IMG/VR virus record: IMGVR_UViG_3300030099_002940 | Coordinates: 1 to 23,499 of that record | DNA from: a virus | DNA: 23,499 nt | Direction: 5' to 3' (one strand) | Shown: positions 1-8,090 of the stretch, piece by piece | How positions within the stretch are numbered: the first letter of the stretch is position 1 | How the letters are laid out: every line of letters starts with the position of its first letter | Translations under genes and position numbers: made by a program | The notes under the pieces: model-generated | What the model saw: the letters and a program-made list of their open reading frames with translations, nothing else | Told to the model about the DNA's origin: nothing | Databases searched by the model: none

Positions 1-182
1 TGTTTTATACTTGGTTGTTGAGAATCAAAATCAACTTTTAAAATTTTTGCTCTTTTTAATTCGTCTACACCTTTCCAATCGTTTCTTACGTTCCAATTAG
101 AATTCATATATAAGACAGTCATGTCTTGTGAAAATGAAAATGATGTAAATAATAATAATATTAAAGTGATTAGATTTTTCAT
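1..182 (-). CDS. Exported thioredoxin-fold-like protein, N-terminal part (runs off left edge)
   Basis: Only the first 60 codons are present; the frame stays open to the window edge. The predicted protein begins MKNLITLILLLFTSFSFSQ, which has a lysine, a hydrophobic core and then FSFSQ. This is a textbook signal peptide of Flavobacteriia, likely cut just before the glutamine. The mature part starts DMTVLYMNSNWN and later has KILKVDFD, an arrangement of strand, helix and strand like the opening of a thioredoxin fold. Small marine phage proteins with a similar start exist. The usual WCxxC active site is absent: WN stands where WC would be expected. I chose the ATG at 182 because it lies 2 bases after the preceding stop and gives a complete signal peptide. 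The internal ATG at 122 would remove that peptide. Export to the envelope is a firm inference; the fold is moderate, and any redox role is speculative. Confidence 0.7.
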   Translation of the reverse strand, partial: MKNLITLILLLFTSFSFSQDMTVLYMNSNWNVRNDWKGVDELKRAKILKVDFDSQQPSIK

Positions 183-184
183 AT

Positions 185-466
185 TTATTTTTTTGTTAGC
201 TCATAAAGCTTTTCGTCTATATCGTCAAGCTTTTCAGCGTTTTTATCAACTTTCTCGTCTATATCAATTATTGTCGAACGAATTAATTCGTCTTTTAAAT
301 CAAACTCCGTTCTTGATATATCTGGTTCAGGTAGTTGTTTGGCAAGCTCTATATCAGCCTGTAGCGCAAAATAAGTTGCCGCCAAAGCGATAGCTCCGCC
401 AACTATCATTCCGATGGTTTTAAGATCAAGTTGTACTTCCGTGTTTTCTGATAATTTTTTTGCCAT
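185..466 (-). CDS. Small one-pass membrane protein with C-terminal coiled coil
   Basis: This 93-residue protein has a polar N-terminus, one membrane segment at about residues 18-35 (IGMIVGGAIALAATYFAL) and a charged tail. Residues 58-93 form a likely coiled coil containing the element DIDEK twice (DIDEKVDK, then DIDEKLYE). Similar small proteins occur in marine phage late regions, usually annotated as hypothetical. The layout would suit a holin, a spanin component or another envelope-acting lysis protein, but no lysis enzyme is visible beside it, so this is only a guess. It lies 32 bases after the 92-residue basic protein gene and 2 bases before the exported thioredoxin-like gene, so it probably shares a transcript with both. 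The ATG at 466 has no Shine-Dalgarno sequence. Confidence 0.8.
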   Translation of the reverse strand: MAKKLSENTEVQLDLKTIGMIVGGAIALAATYFALQADIELAKQLPEPDISRTEFDLKDELIRSTIIDIDEKVDKNAEKLDDIDEKLYELTKK

Positions 467-498
467 AACTATTAAGTTTCTATACTATATGTAATTAC

Positions 499-777
499 TT
501 ATTTTTTATTTCTTTTAACATTTTTTACTCTTCTTGGCTTGCCTGCTGGTTGGCCTAACCTTTTCTTTTCTCTTATCTTAGCTGCTTTTTCAGAAGCAGA
601 CATTTCTCCAGCCGTTTTTACAGTTTTACTCGATATTCTTTTGCTTGGTCTACAATATGGTGTACCACGTTTTTCACCCTTACGCCTTCCGCAGGGCTTA
701 CCAGTTCTTACATCTATCCATTTTTCTTTAAACCAGCGTTTAAGAGCTAATCCTTTTTTAGTTTTTCTTACTGCCAT
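499..777 (-). CDS. Small basic protein with CGR...YCRPS motif (DUF5872-like)
   Basis: This 92-residue protein is very rich in Lys and Arg. Its N-terminal half carries the signature KRWFKEKWIDVRTGKPCGRR followed by KRGTPYCRPSKR, with its only two cysteines at positions 29 and 42. From memory this matches a small family shared by marine phages and large eukaryotic DNA viruses, filed as DUF5872; I could not confirm the accession. The C-terminal half (EKKRLGQPAGKPRRVKNVKR) is a disordered basic tail. The two cysteines among basic residues could hold a metal or form a disulfide, and nucleic-acid binding is plausible but unproven. Its start overlaps the end of the upstream 83-residue gene by 20 bases, which suggests coupled translation. 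Function unknown. Confidence 0.82.
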   Translation of the reverse strand: MAVRKTKKGLALKRWFKEKWIDVRTGKPCGRRKGEKRGTPYCRPSKRISSKTVKTAGEMSASEKAAKIREKKRLGQPAGKPRRVKNVKRNKK

Positions 778-1009
778 TTAATATTTTTTTTACTTTATTC
801 CTAGTGCATACCATTTTTTTAGCATAGCTAGGGTTCTTTTTTCTATTAAAAACAAACTGTTGATTTAAACTACCAACAATTTTTTGCATATTACCTTTTC
901 TAGATTTGATCATCCATTTAGCTAACGCACCACAAGATAGTTCTTTAAATTTACCTTTAGCATCCGGAGCGTCGGAATCTTTAAATGTAGGTCGTTTACT
1001 TTTTGCCAT
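758..1009 (-). CDS. Small basic conserved phage protein (83 aa), unknown function
   Basis: This is a lysine-rich protein with two cysteines, at residues 26 and 68. The central segment, LSCGALAKWMIKSRKGNMQK followed by IVGSLNQQFVFNRKKNP, looks like a folded core and resembles uncharacterised proteins of marine phages and algal viruses that I recall with similar wording. There is no membrane segment or signal peptide. It overlaps its upstream neighbour by 14 bases and its downstream neighbour by 20 bases, so the frame is fixed on both sides by cassette packing. The charge suggests contact with DNA, RNA or another acidic partner; that is inference. I recognise no enzyme motif. Confidence 0.8.
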   Translation of the reverse strand: MAKSKRPTFKDSDAPDAKGKFKELSCGALAKWMIKSRKGNMQKIVGSLNQQFVFNRKKNPSYAKKMVCTRNKVKKILNGSKKN

Positions 1010-1277
1010 GCTTTCTTCTTAATTTATTTTTACAAGCTGTAGCTATTTTAGATTGCTTAGGTTTTTTTCCATATCTAGCACGCTGCTCCATTACAGTTAA
1101 TATTTGTATTTTTCTAGCAAAAGATTTACTAGAATTCATAACTTTACGGCATGTAGCGTTAGCATCGGCTACGCTTGCAAATTTAATACTAACAGTATCT
1201 TTTGGATTTTCGTCTGTATATAAACGTCTGCTGCTACCTTTAGGTTTTTTACCTGTGCCTTTTACGGGATCAGCCAC
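996..1277 (-). CDS. Small basic conserved protein with RRLYTDENPKDTVSIKF motif (DUF5824-like)
   Basis: This 93-residue basic protein contains KGTGKKPKGSSRRLYTDENP near the start and FARKIQILTVMEQRA in the middle. From memory this is the pattern of a small family, DUF5824, in marine phages and giant viruses; the accession is unverified. Its two cysteines are at residues 43 and 82, and the C-terminus is a short Lys/Arg tail. It starts with GTG at 1277, and the first base of that GTG is the last base of the upstream TAG stop (TAGTG). This arrangement supports the start and suggests ribosome re-initiation from the 59-codon gene. Function unknown; the family seems to be a small accessory protein and not an enzyme. 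Confidence 0.82.
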   Translation of the reverse strand: MADPVKGTGKKPKGSSRRLYTDENPKDTVSIKFASVADANATCRKVMNSSKSFARKIQILTVMEQRARYGKKPKQSKIATACKNKLRRKHGKK

Positions 1278-1456
1278 TATTTTCCAACTTTGCTCATTGC
1301 TGCTTTATGAGAAGCACCAAAAGTCATTTTACCTTTGCCGCACATTTTACCAACCATATCTTTTATATGTTTACTAGTGTGATGTTTTGAATGTGCTTTC
1401 ATTGCTTTTTGTTGTCTTGCAGACAAACAACTTACGTCAACTCCTTTTATTTTCAT
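1277..1456 (-). CDS. Very small His/Lys-rich protein (59 aa), conserved in marine phages
   Basis: This is a 59-codon gene from the ATG at 1456 to the TAG at 1277. The product begins MKIKGVDVSCLSARQQKAMK and continues with AHSKHHTSKHIKDMVGKMCG, ending with AHKAAMSKVGK after some lysines. The pattern LSARQQKAMKxHSKHHTxKH followed by AMxKVGK is one I recall from many marine phage small proteins. It is strongly basic with a histidine cluster, and its only two cysteines are at residues 10 and 39. The His and Cys residues could bind a metal ion, but the spacing fits no standard zinc finger I know. It is locked between a gene ending 3 bases upstream (stop codon 1459-1461) and one whose GTG start overlaps its stop. 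It is short, but conservation and packing make it convincing. Confidence 0.78.
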   Translation of the reverse strand: MKIKGVDVSCLSARQQKAMKAHSKHHTSKHIKDMVGKMCGKGKMTFGASHKAAMSKVGK

Positions 1457-1458
1457 AA

Positions 1459-1593
1459 TTATTTCTTTTTAGATGATTTACCATAATTTGCGGCACCCAC
1501 TTTCCTACATTTTGCGATAGCTCCGCTAGCATATGCAGAAGGAAATACTTTGTACCTTGCCTTTACTTTATAATAACATGCGTCTTTTGCCAT
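1459..1593 (-). CDS. Very small conserved protein with FPSAYASGAIAKCRKVGAANYG motif split (44 aa, DUF6321-like)
   Basis: This 44-residue protein runs from the ATG at 1593 to the TAA at 1459. It begins MAKDACYYKVKARYKVFPSA and continues YASGAIAKCRKVGAANYGKS before a lysine tail. The motif CxxKVKxRYxVxPSAYASGA with CRKVGAxNxG is distinctive. I recall it as a short family present in marine phages, algal viruses and metagenomes, possibly filed as DUF6321 (accession not checked). It has exactly two cysteines, at residues 6 and 29. The start lies 2 bases past the stop of the giant ejected protein, so this gene opens the small-protein cassette and probably shares the late transcript. The strong motif makes the call firm despite the size. 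Function unknown. Confidence 0.82.
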   Translation of the reverse strand: MAKDACYYKVKARYKVFPSAYASGAIAKCRKVGAANYGKSSKKK

Positions 1594-1595
1594 AA

Positions 1596-4500
1596 TTATT
1601 TTAATTTACGTTTTCCTTTTAATGTTTTACTTTTTAGTTTACTATGCTTTAGTTTATTATCACTAGCCCTTAATCCTTCGTCGTCTTCGGGCTCTAATTC
1701 CCATGTTGACCAGCCTAATATTAAAGCTACTCTTTGCCAAGCTTCAGTATCTTCGGCAACTGCTGCTCTATAATTATCGAATAATCTAACAACCCTATCT
1801 AAAGGGACATTAGTTCCGGCTGAAATAAATTGAGCAATAGCTAAATTTGCGGGGTTATCTAAGCTTAAACCTTCATCTAATATTTTATCCATTTCATTAT
1901 CAAAAGCATATAAACCACCTCTTATTTTTGTTATTTTAGAATCTATTGGCGGAGATACATCTAATAATTTCCATGCAGCATCCCCAAACTTAGGTCTAGG
2001 TCTTTGTGATCTTTTTGCAATATCTATTAATATATTCTTTCCAACCGCCACCGCATTTCCAACAACACCTGTTCCTCTTAATATAGAATCAAGCATGCCA
2101 TTCATAGTCCCATATGTTTTATTATCATTAAATTTTTCATCGTCTTCTTCTCCCATGCCAATAGCAAACAATGCTTGTTGTAATGCGTTAAATATAAAGT
2201 TTTGTATAACACCGTAATACATTACTTTAGACATATTAGTTTTCCAATCTCCTCTTCCTGCTATTAAATCCTGAGTACCTCTTTTCATTAATCTAGCATA
2301 CTGCATTGGAGTATTAGCAAACGCTAATAATATACGACCAAAAACGCTAGCTTGTTGTCTAGATATTCTATCAGGTCTGCTTGATTGCTGTGCTTCTTCT
2401 GTTAATTCTCTAAAATCTTGAAAAGCTTTTGTTTCAGCTTCTTTTTGAGATAATCCTTGTTTTATGTATGTATTAATTCTATTTCTATAAAATGTTGCAC
2501 CACCGTTTGCTATAGCAAAACTATCAGCGCCTCTTGTTAATATAAAGCCTTTATTTAATAAATAACTAATAACACCTCTAACACCCTTTTTATTTGCTTG
2601 TTCTGCAATTTCAGCTTCATTAATATTTAATTTTAAACCACCTCTTCTTTCAACTAAAAAATCTGAATTAAATATAAATTTAAAATCTTTCCAAAATTGC
2701 GGTTGATTACCATAAGCAATAGCTGCTTTTATAGGATTATTATCAGACCAGTTTATATAGTTTACTGTTGAAATCATCTGTAATAAAGCTGATCGAACGT
2801 TTAAGAACATAATAACACCAACAGAATTATTAATCCATTCTAACCATGCGTTTACTTGTTTATTACCGCCGCCAGTTCTATTTGTGCCGGTCTTCATTCT
2901 TGTTAAAATATTCTCTAAAGCATTTCTATAATCCGGTCCAAAAGCCGCTTCTAATTTATTTAAATTTTCTTGAGTAAATATTTCATCAACATTTTTTTGC
3001 CATTTTTGTAAATACTTAGCTCTTTTTACTGTATTTAAATTTTGAAATAAATCTGTAGTAATAGTGCCTGAATCCCATGTATTATCAGGCTTTACATATC
3101 CCTCTTGTTTATTTATTGTAATTAATTGATTTGCAAAATCAGTTAGTTCTTTATCTTTTTTAACAAAGTTTACTAATTTTGTTTCGTCAGTTTTTGTTAA
3201 CCCAGGAATTTTCATTCCTTGTTTATTCCATATATAAACCCTTACAGCATCCTGAATTGTATAATCTCCGTTTAATATTTCTTTTTTAAGAGTTTTTGGT
3301 ATATTTTTAATTTTTGATTTAAGAGCTTTAAAATCATTCATTACCGCTATTCTTTCGCGGCTTAAATTTTCCATTGCAATACCATATGGTCTGAATAAAT
3401 TTTGCCTCATCCACTCCATAGCTTTATTTCCTAAATCACCTTTTGGCAATAAAGCATACATTAAGCCTTGGAAATCTTCAGCACCGTATGGTATAAAAAA
3501 GTTCATAATGCCTTTTTCAGCTTTTTTGCCTCTCATTGCTGCTTTTTTAGGTGAAAATCTTTTTTCACTAGCAAATTTAGCTCCCTTTTTTTGCTCTATT
3601 ATATCATTTAAATCTTGACTTAAATTAGATTTTTGACTTTCTAATGCAACTAAAGGTGTACCATCATTTTTTATATTATATTTTTGTTCAAAATTTCTGT
3701 CTAAATTATATGCGTCTCTTAAATTTTTAAAATTAATACCACCATCAATTGCAGCAACAAGTGCGTTTGCATATCTTTCTATCATTCTATTATTATATAT
3801 AGTCCAAATTCTTCCCATGCCATTTTTTAAGGATTTTTTTTCTCCCCTACTATCAATATATACAGCCTTATCTAATTTATCATTATCTATTTTATCTAGT
3901 GCTATTAATTTATATTCGCCATATAATATACTTAATTCAGCTATAAAATCAGGAAGACCTGATATTTCAACTTCACCTTTATCATTTAGTTCACCTCTTC
4001 TTTCATAAGCTATTCTGGTTGCTTCTATAAATGCGTTTATATTTTGTAAAGCATGCTCAAATACTAATTCTGTTTCTTTATCGCCTTTAATAATTTTTTC
4101 TATAGCTACAATATCAAGACCTACAAATTCAGCGCCCTTTCTATGAAAATGATCACCTTCACTTACCGCATTTTCTAAAAAATGTAATATAGTTGTAATA
4201 TTATTTACGTTATTTTCTATAGCTAAAAATAAAGATTTCCAGCCATCAAACCAAGCTTTTCTAGTTATTTTATTTATTTTTTCTATGTTTTCAGAAAATT
4301 TTTCTTTATCTTTATATAATTTTATTAATTGTTCCTTATCCATTTTAGGAGAAGTATAAATACCATCAGTATCTTTTCCATAAGTATACCCATTGCCCTT
4401 TTTTACCCAAAATTTATCTTTAAATAATTCTTTTTTTATTGCTTCTCTGAATTTTGTTCTTTTTAATTTATTTTCTTTTCCTTTAAATTCTTTTGTTTTA

Positions 4501-7500
4501 AATAAATTTAATCCGTTATATAAAGAACCTGAATTGAGCAAGCCAGGTGAATCTTTAAAATACGGTAGTATATTTTTTCTAAAATCTTTAGCATATTTTA
4601 ATACAGTATTTTCATTTAATTCATAATAAGTATCTATTTGTAAATCTTCTGCTAAAGCAGCTTTTAAACTTAAAAGAGCATCGGCTTTTCCCGCGGCTAC
4701 ATCTGTTGTTTGCTGTGGTGTTAAAACAGTTTCGCTTCTATATAAGCTATTAGTAATAGCTCCATCTACCATTTTTATTATAGATTTAATATTTTGTGCT
4801 TGTGGTGATCTTGCTATAGCCGGAGTTCCTTTTTTACCAACTAAATTTATAATATCTTCAATTGTTGCGGCTTCATTTCTTACAAAAGGTGCTAAACCTG
4901 CGCCTTTTCCACCTCTTTCTTGTCTTTTATATAATGGGCTTTTTAATAATCCTCTAGATAATCCCGTCGATGTTCCTTCTAAGTTTTTTGAAACAGATGT
5001 ACCTTCAACAACAGCACCCTCAGGCCTTATATCTAAAATTAATTTAGCATTTTTAATAATAGCTTGCCTGCCGTTAATAACCTCTTGTTTTGTTAGATTA
5101 CTTTTAACATCTGTAAATTTTCCAGCCGGAACATTAAATATTTGAGACGTTACCGGGGCTGTTATATTTCCTAATGTAGCGTAACTTAATGTTGATAAAT
5201 CTCTTTCATCTTGGGCTATAAGAGCTTTAGCTTGATCTAATTGATCTTGATTATATAATCTTTCAGCTAAATTTATTGTTTTTACAGGAACATCAGTTAA
5301 ATTAGGATCAATATCTTCTTCTTGAATAATTTGTTGAGTAGTCTGTTCATTTATTTTTTGATCTATACCCTGTTCTACAGATTTTATTCCTAATCTTTGT
5401 GCTAAGTTATTAGCTCTTAAAAAACCTCTATTAGTAATAAACTTTTCAATATTTTGTAATCCCTTGAATTCTTCAAATATCATTGCATGAATATCTGATT
5501 TCATGGTTTCTTTAAAAGTGCTTCTATCAACATCTTGTTTTGCATCGGGTGCTATTGGATCATATAATGCTTTAGTTCTGCTTTCAACAAAACTATCTAC
5601 AGTAGGTTTTACTTTTTCAATAATTGAATTTTCAATTTTAGTTTCAGATGGTGTTTTTTGATATGGCTTATTAAATTTACTTGCTAAATCTTCTGCTTCT
5701 TTTCGAGCTTTTTGTAAATTATTTATTTCATTTGCAATATCTTGTTGCACTTCGCTTGATAATTTAGATTCTAAAGGCTCTTTTTCTATTTCTGTTTTAC
5801 CTTTTTTAACAACAGTTGCAACATTAGAAGCTGCAGCTTCAATAATTTCTTTTTTAGTAACAGGAAGACCGTTAAAAGCATTATGTTTTTTAATTAATTC
5901 TAAAGCATTGCTAGCGTTTATGTTGTCAGCTATTCCAATAAAATCTTTAAGTTTATTTGAATACGCCATTCCAATTCTTTTAAATACACCAGCTTGTTCT
6001 ATATTTTCTAATGCTTGTAAACCGCTTAATACGTCAGATATAGCTGCAAAATATTCATGAGACTGGACGTCTTGGCTTTTATCTTTATATTGACCAAACC
6101 TTTCCTGTATTGCTTTATATATTTTTTGTATTTGAGGATCTTGGCTTTCTTTAAGTGCGGCGTCAATTTCATTTAATAGTTCAAAACGTTTTTCAGGAGA
6201 CAAGTTATCGAGTAGCATGTGCAAAACCTCATGGTGGACAACATTACCAGCTGCATAATCTCCTTTTTTTGATTCTTTACTAAGGGGGTTTAATGCGTTA
6301 TTTATTACTCTATCCTCTATTATATAAGCCACCTTTCGATCACCCGCTAATATACCGTTATTATCACCATCAAGCCATTCTTGTATTTTTTTATCTTTTA
6401 AATCTTTTGGCCTATGCTTTTTTATATACTGAAGTAATTCCTCTTTGTTTTTTCTAGTAATAATTTTTTTGCCTTTTAGCGCTCCAAAATTATTTTCATT
6501 TACAAACTCTATTAGTTTACTACCGTGAGCTATATAGTTATTAGCTATTAATATATTAAGCATTTGATCATCAATGTCAGCTAATTGTAATTTAGTTTCA
6601 TTTAGTTCAATTTCTAAATCTATATCATTTGGATTTTCTTTTAATTGATTTTCTAAGCTTTCTATTTTATCAAATGTTTTTTGCCTAGCTATTTCTTGTT
6701 CAAAAAATAATTTTTTAGAATTAGTTTTTTTGCCATTAAAGTTATATTCTTCAGAGCTTAAATTATTAAATTTGCTATTTCTAGTTAAATTCTCAGCAAT
6801 ATCTATTTGCCTTAATAAATCTAATTTTTCGTTTTCAGATTTGGTGGTGTCCTCTTTAATTTGCTTACGCATAGTTTTAGCTAATGCGCTTACGCTTTTA
6901 GGATCAGTTGCGGCGGCATATTGCGACATGCCTTCATTATAAGCTATACTTACTCCTTGTATTGATGTTTGAACTCCTCCGGCACCTATAATTGTTTGAG
7001 CTGCAGTTTCAAGCAATAGCTCAAGCGTTATTGGGTCTTCTGCTGTAATTGCCGAATTAACTTCTTGTGTAATTTCTGTTACAACCTCAGTTCCAGTTCC
7101 TATAGCTTGATAACCTATTTCCTTTTTAATTGGTTTAAAATTACCTTTTAAAGCTCTTCTCCAAGCATCTTTTGGAATAAATTTTGCCGCTCGCCCGACT
7201 ACAGCAGCTGCACCCGCAAAATCTAAACCTTGGTTTATAACACCAGTTCTAACAGATTTATCTAATATATCCTCAGCTCTACCGTCTTTTATTATATTAA
7301 ACATTGCATCCCCTTGTTCTTTTGAGGATAAGTTCATAAATTCTTGCTCAGATAAATTTAAATCTTCAGCAGCTCTTTTAGTAAGCATTCTTTCCATCAC
7401 ATTTCCAGCCTCTTGAAAATATGTAGCGCCAAAAAAACTAGATAACATTTGTGGTAATTGTTCTCCTACTACTTGAGGTATTTCTCTTAGCTGCAAGTCA

Positions 7501-8090
7501 AATTCTAAACCATCTTTTCCTTCTTTAAAAATTTGAGCTTTTTCAAATTTATCTATTTTGTCTTGTATTTCTTTGCTTTGCTGAAAATTTTCAAACCATA
7601 TTTTTTCTTGCTCTGCTATTTTTTCTTTATAAAACTCTAAAGCTTCTTCTTTATTAACTTCTTTACCTTTATAAAAAGCGCCTCTAGGAACGGCTACTCC
7701 ACCTACAAAAAATGTTTCGTCGTCTGAACTATTATTTATAAAATTAATTTTTTTATTAAGATTGGTTATTTCTCTGCCGGCTCTCATCATAGGGCCATAT
7801 GCTGCGTAACCTTTATAAACATTTTTAAGACCTATGCCTACAGATTCAAAAATATCGGCTTTAATTTTTGGTTTTGACTTATCTAGATAATTAGATGTAT
7901 TTTGTTTTAAAACACCTATTGCTGTTTCTTTTTGAATAGACGTAGGTAATTTATCAGTATACTTAACATAAAAAGAGTCTATTGCTTTATCAGGATCTAA
8001 AGTTAAAGCATATTTAATTTTTTCGTTAACTTCATCAGAAGATAAATCTTTAGCGTATTTACCATATAATATTTTTAACAATTCTTCCAT
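1596..8090 (-). CDS. Giant virion protein (2164 aa): predicted ejected polyvalent protein with zincin motif and LPD38-like region
   Basis: This is by far the largest gene here, and it sits where phages keep ejected internal proteins. Residues about 285-380 are Gly/Ala-rich and hydrophobic, with the TEVVTEITQE pattern seen in ejected proteins. Residues about 450-520 look like coiled coil. At 620-624 is HEVLH, the HExxH zinc site of zincin metallopeptidases, preceded by a likely edge strand (GDRKVAYIIEDRV). A possible third ligand is Glu679 in SHEYFAAISD. Residues about 1530-2040 contain FFIPYGAEDFQGLMYALLPK and SRQQASVFGRILLAFANTPM. I recall these from large polyvalent proteins, and the latter part resembles the LPD38 domain (Iyer et al. 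family set). A hydrophobic stretch lies near 1955-1976, and the C-terminus is a Lys/Arg tail. The role is probably protection or takeover in the entered cell, or wall or membrane passage during ejection. The start overlaps the previous stop (TAATG). The peptidase motif is visible; activity is inference. Confidence 0.85.
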   Translation of the reverse strand: MEELLKILYGKYAKDLSSDEVNEKIKYALTLDPDKAIDSFYVKYTDKLPTSIQKETAIGVLKQNTSNYLDKSKPKIKADIFESVGIGLKNVYKGYAAYGPMMRAGREITNLNKKINFINNSSDDETFFVGGVAVPRGAFYKGKEVNKEEALEFYKEKIAEQEKIWFENFQQSKEIQDKIDKFEKAQIFKEGKDGLEFDLQLREIPQVVGEQLPQMLSSFFGATYFQEAGNVMERMLTKRAAEDLNLSEQEFMNLSSKEQGDAMFNIIKDGRAEDILDKSVRTGVINQGLDFAGAAAVVGRAAKFIPKDAWRRALKGNFKPIKKEIGYQAIGTGTEVVTEITQEVNSAITAEDPITLELLLETAAQTIIGAGGVQTSIQGVSIAYNEGMSQYAAATDPKSVSALAKTMRKQIKEDTTKSENEKLDLLRQIDIAENLTRNSKFNNLSSEEYNFNGKKTNSKKLFFEQEIARQKTFDKIESLENQLKENPNDIDLEIELNETKLQLADIDDQMLNILIANNYIAHGSKLIEFVNENNFGALKGKKIITRKNKEELLQYIKKHRPKDLKDKKIQEWLDGDNNGILAGDRKVAYIIEDRVINNALNPLSKESKKGDYAAGNVVHHEVLHMLLDNLSPEKRFELLNEIDAALKESQDPQIQKIYKAIQERFGQYKDKSQDVQSHEYFAAISDVLSGLQALENIEQAGVFKRIGMAYSNKLKDFIGIADNINASNALELIKKHNAFNGLPVTKKEIIEAAASNVATVVKKGKTEIEKEPLESKLSSEVQQDIANEINNLQKARKEAEDLASKFNKPYQKTPSETKIENSIIEKVKPTVDSFVESRTKALYDPIAPDAKQDVDRSTFKETMKSDIHAMIFEEFKGLQNIEKFITNRGFLRANNLAQRLGIKSVEQGIDQKINEQTTQQIIQEEDIDPNLTDVPVKTINLAERLYNQDQLDQAKALIAQDERDLSTLSYATLGNITAPVTSQIFNVPAGKFTDVKSNLTKQEVINGRQAIIKNAKLILDIRPEGAVVEGTSVSKNLEGTSTGLSRGLLKSPLYKRQERGGKGAGLAPFVRNEAATIEDIINLVGKKGTPAIARSPQAQNIKSIIKMVDGAITNSLYRSETVLTPQQTTDVAAGKADALLSLKAALAEDLQIDTYYELNENTVLKYAKDFRKNILPYFKDSPGLLNSGSLYNGLNLFKTKEFKGKENKLKRTKFREAIKKELFKDKFWVKKGNGYTYGKDTDGIYTSPKMDKEQLIKLYKDKEKFSENIEKINKITRKAWFDGWKSLFLAIENNVNNITTILHFLENAVSEGDHFHRKGAEFVGLDIVAIEKIIKGDKETELVFEHALQNINAFIEATRIAYERRGELNDKGEVEISGLPDFIAELSILYGEYKLIALDKIDNDKLDKAVYIDSRGEKKSLKNGMGRIWTIYNNRMIERYANALVAAIDGGINFKNLRDAYNLDRNFEQKYNIKNDGTPLVALESQKSNLSQDLNDIIEQKKGAKFASEKRFSPKKAAMRGKKAEKGIMNFFIPYGAEDFQGLMYALLPKGDLGNKAMEWMRQNLFRPYGIAMENLSRERIAVMNDFKALKSKIKNIPKTLKKEILNGDYTIQDAVRVYIWNKQGMKIPGLTKTDETKLVNFVKKDKELTDFANQLITINKQEGYVKPDNTWDSGTITTDLFQNLNTVKRAKYLQKWQKNVDEIFTQENLNKLEAAFGPDYRNALENILTRMKTGTNRTGGGNKQVNAWLEWINNSVGVIMFLNVRSALLQMISTVNYINWSDNNPIKAAIAYGNQPQFWKDFKFIFNSDFLVERRGGLKLNINEAEIAEQANKKGVRGVISYLLNKGFILTRGADSFAIANGGATFYRNRINTYIKQGLSQKEAETKAFQDFRELTEEAQQSSRPDRISRQQASVFGRILLAFANTPMQYARLMKRGTQDLIAGRGDWKTNMSKVMYYGVIQNFIFNALQQALFAIGMGEEDDEKFNDNKTYGTMNGMLDSILRGTGVVGNAVAVGKNILIDIAKRSQRPRPKFGDAAWKLLDVSPPIDSKITKIRGGLYAFDNEMDKILDEGLSLDNPANLAIAQFISAGTNVPLDRVVRLFDNYRAAVAEDTEAWQRVALILGWSTWELEPEDDEGLRASDNKLKHSKLKSKTLKGKRKLK

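Noticed and set aside
1-122. Shorter start at ATG 122 for the exported thioredoxin-like protein
   Set aside because: It would discard a well-formed signal peptide and leave a 60-base gap in a cassette where neighbours touch; kept as the alternative.
185-466. Firm holin or spanin call for the one-pass membrane protein
   Set aside because: Only one membrane segment and a coiled coil are visible and no endolysin is adjacent, so a lysis role stays a guess.
1003-1377. Plus-strand frame of 124 codons opposite the small-gene cassette
   Set aside because: It lies antisense to three overlapping conserved small genes, and its composition (Leu/Phe/Cys-rich) is that expected from reading Lys-rich genes backwards.
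1596-8090. Giant protein as a virion RNA polymerase, as in N4 or gut crAss-like cargo
   Set aside because: I find no polymerase metal-binding motif such as DxDGD; the visible motif is HExxH and the conserved blocks fit polyvalent proteins.
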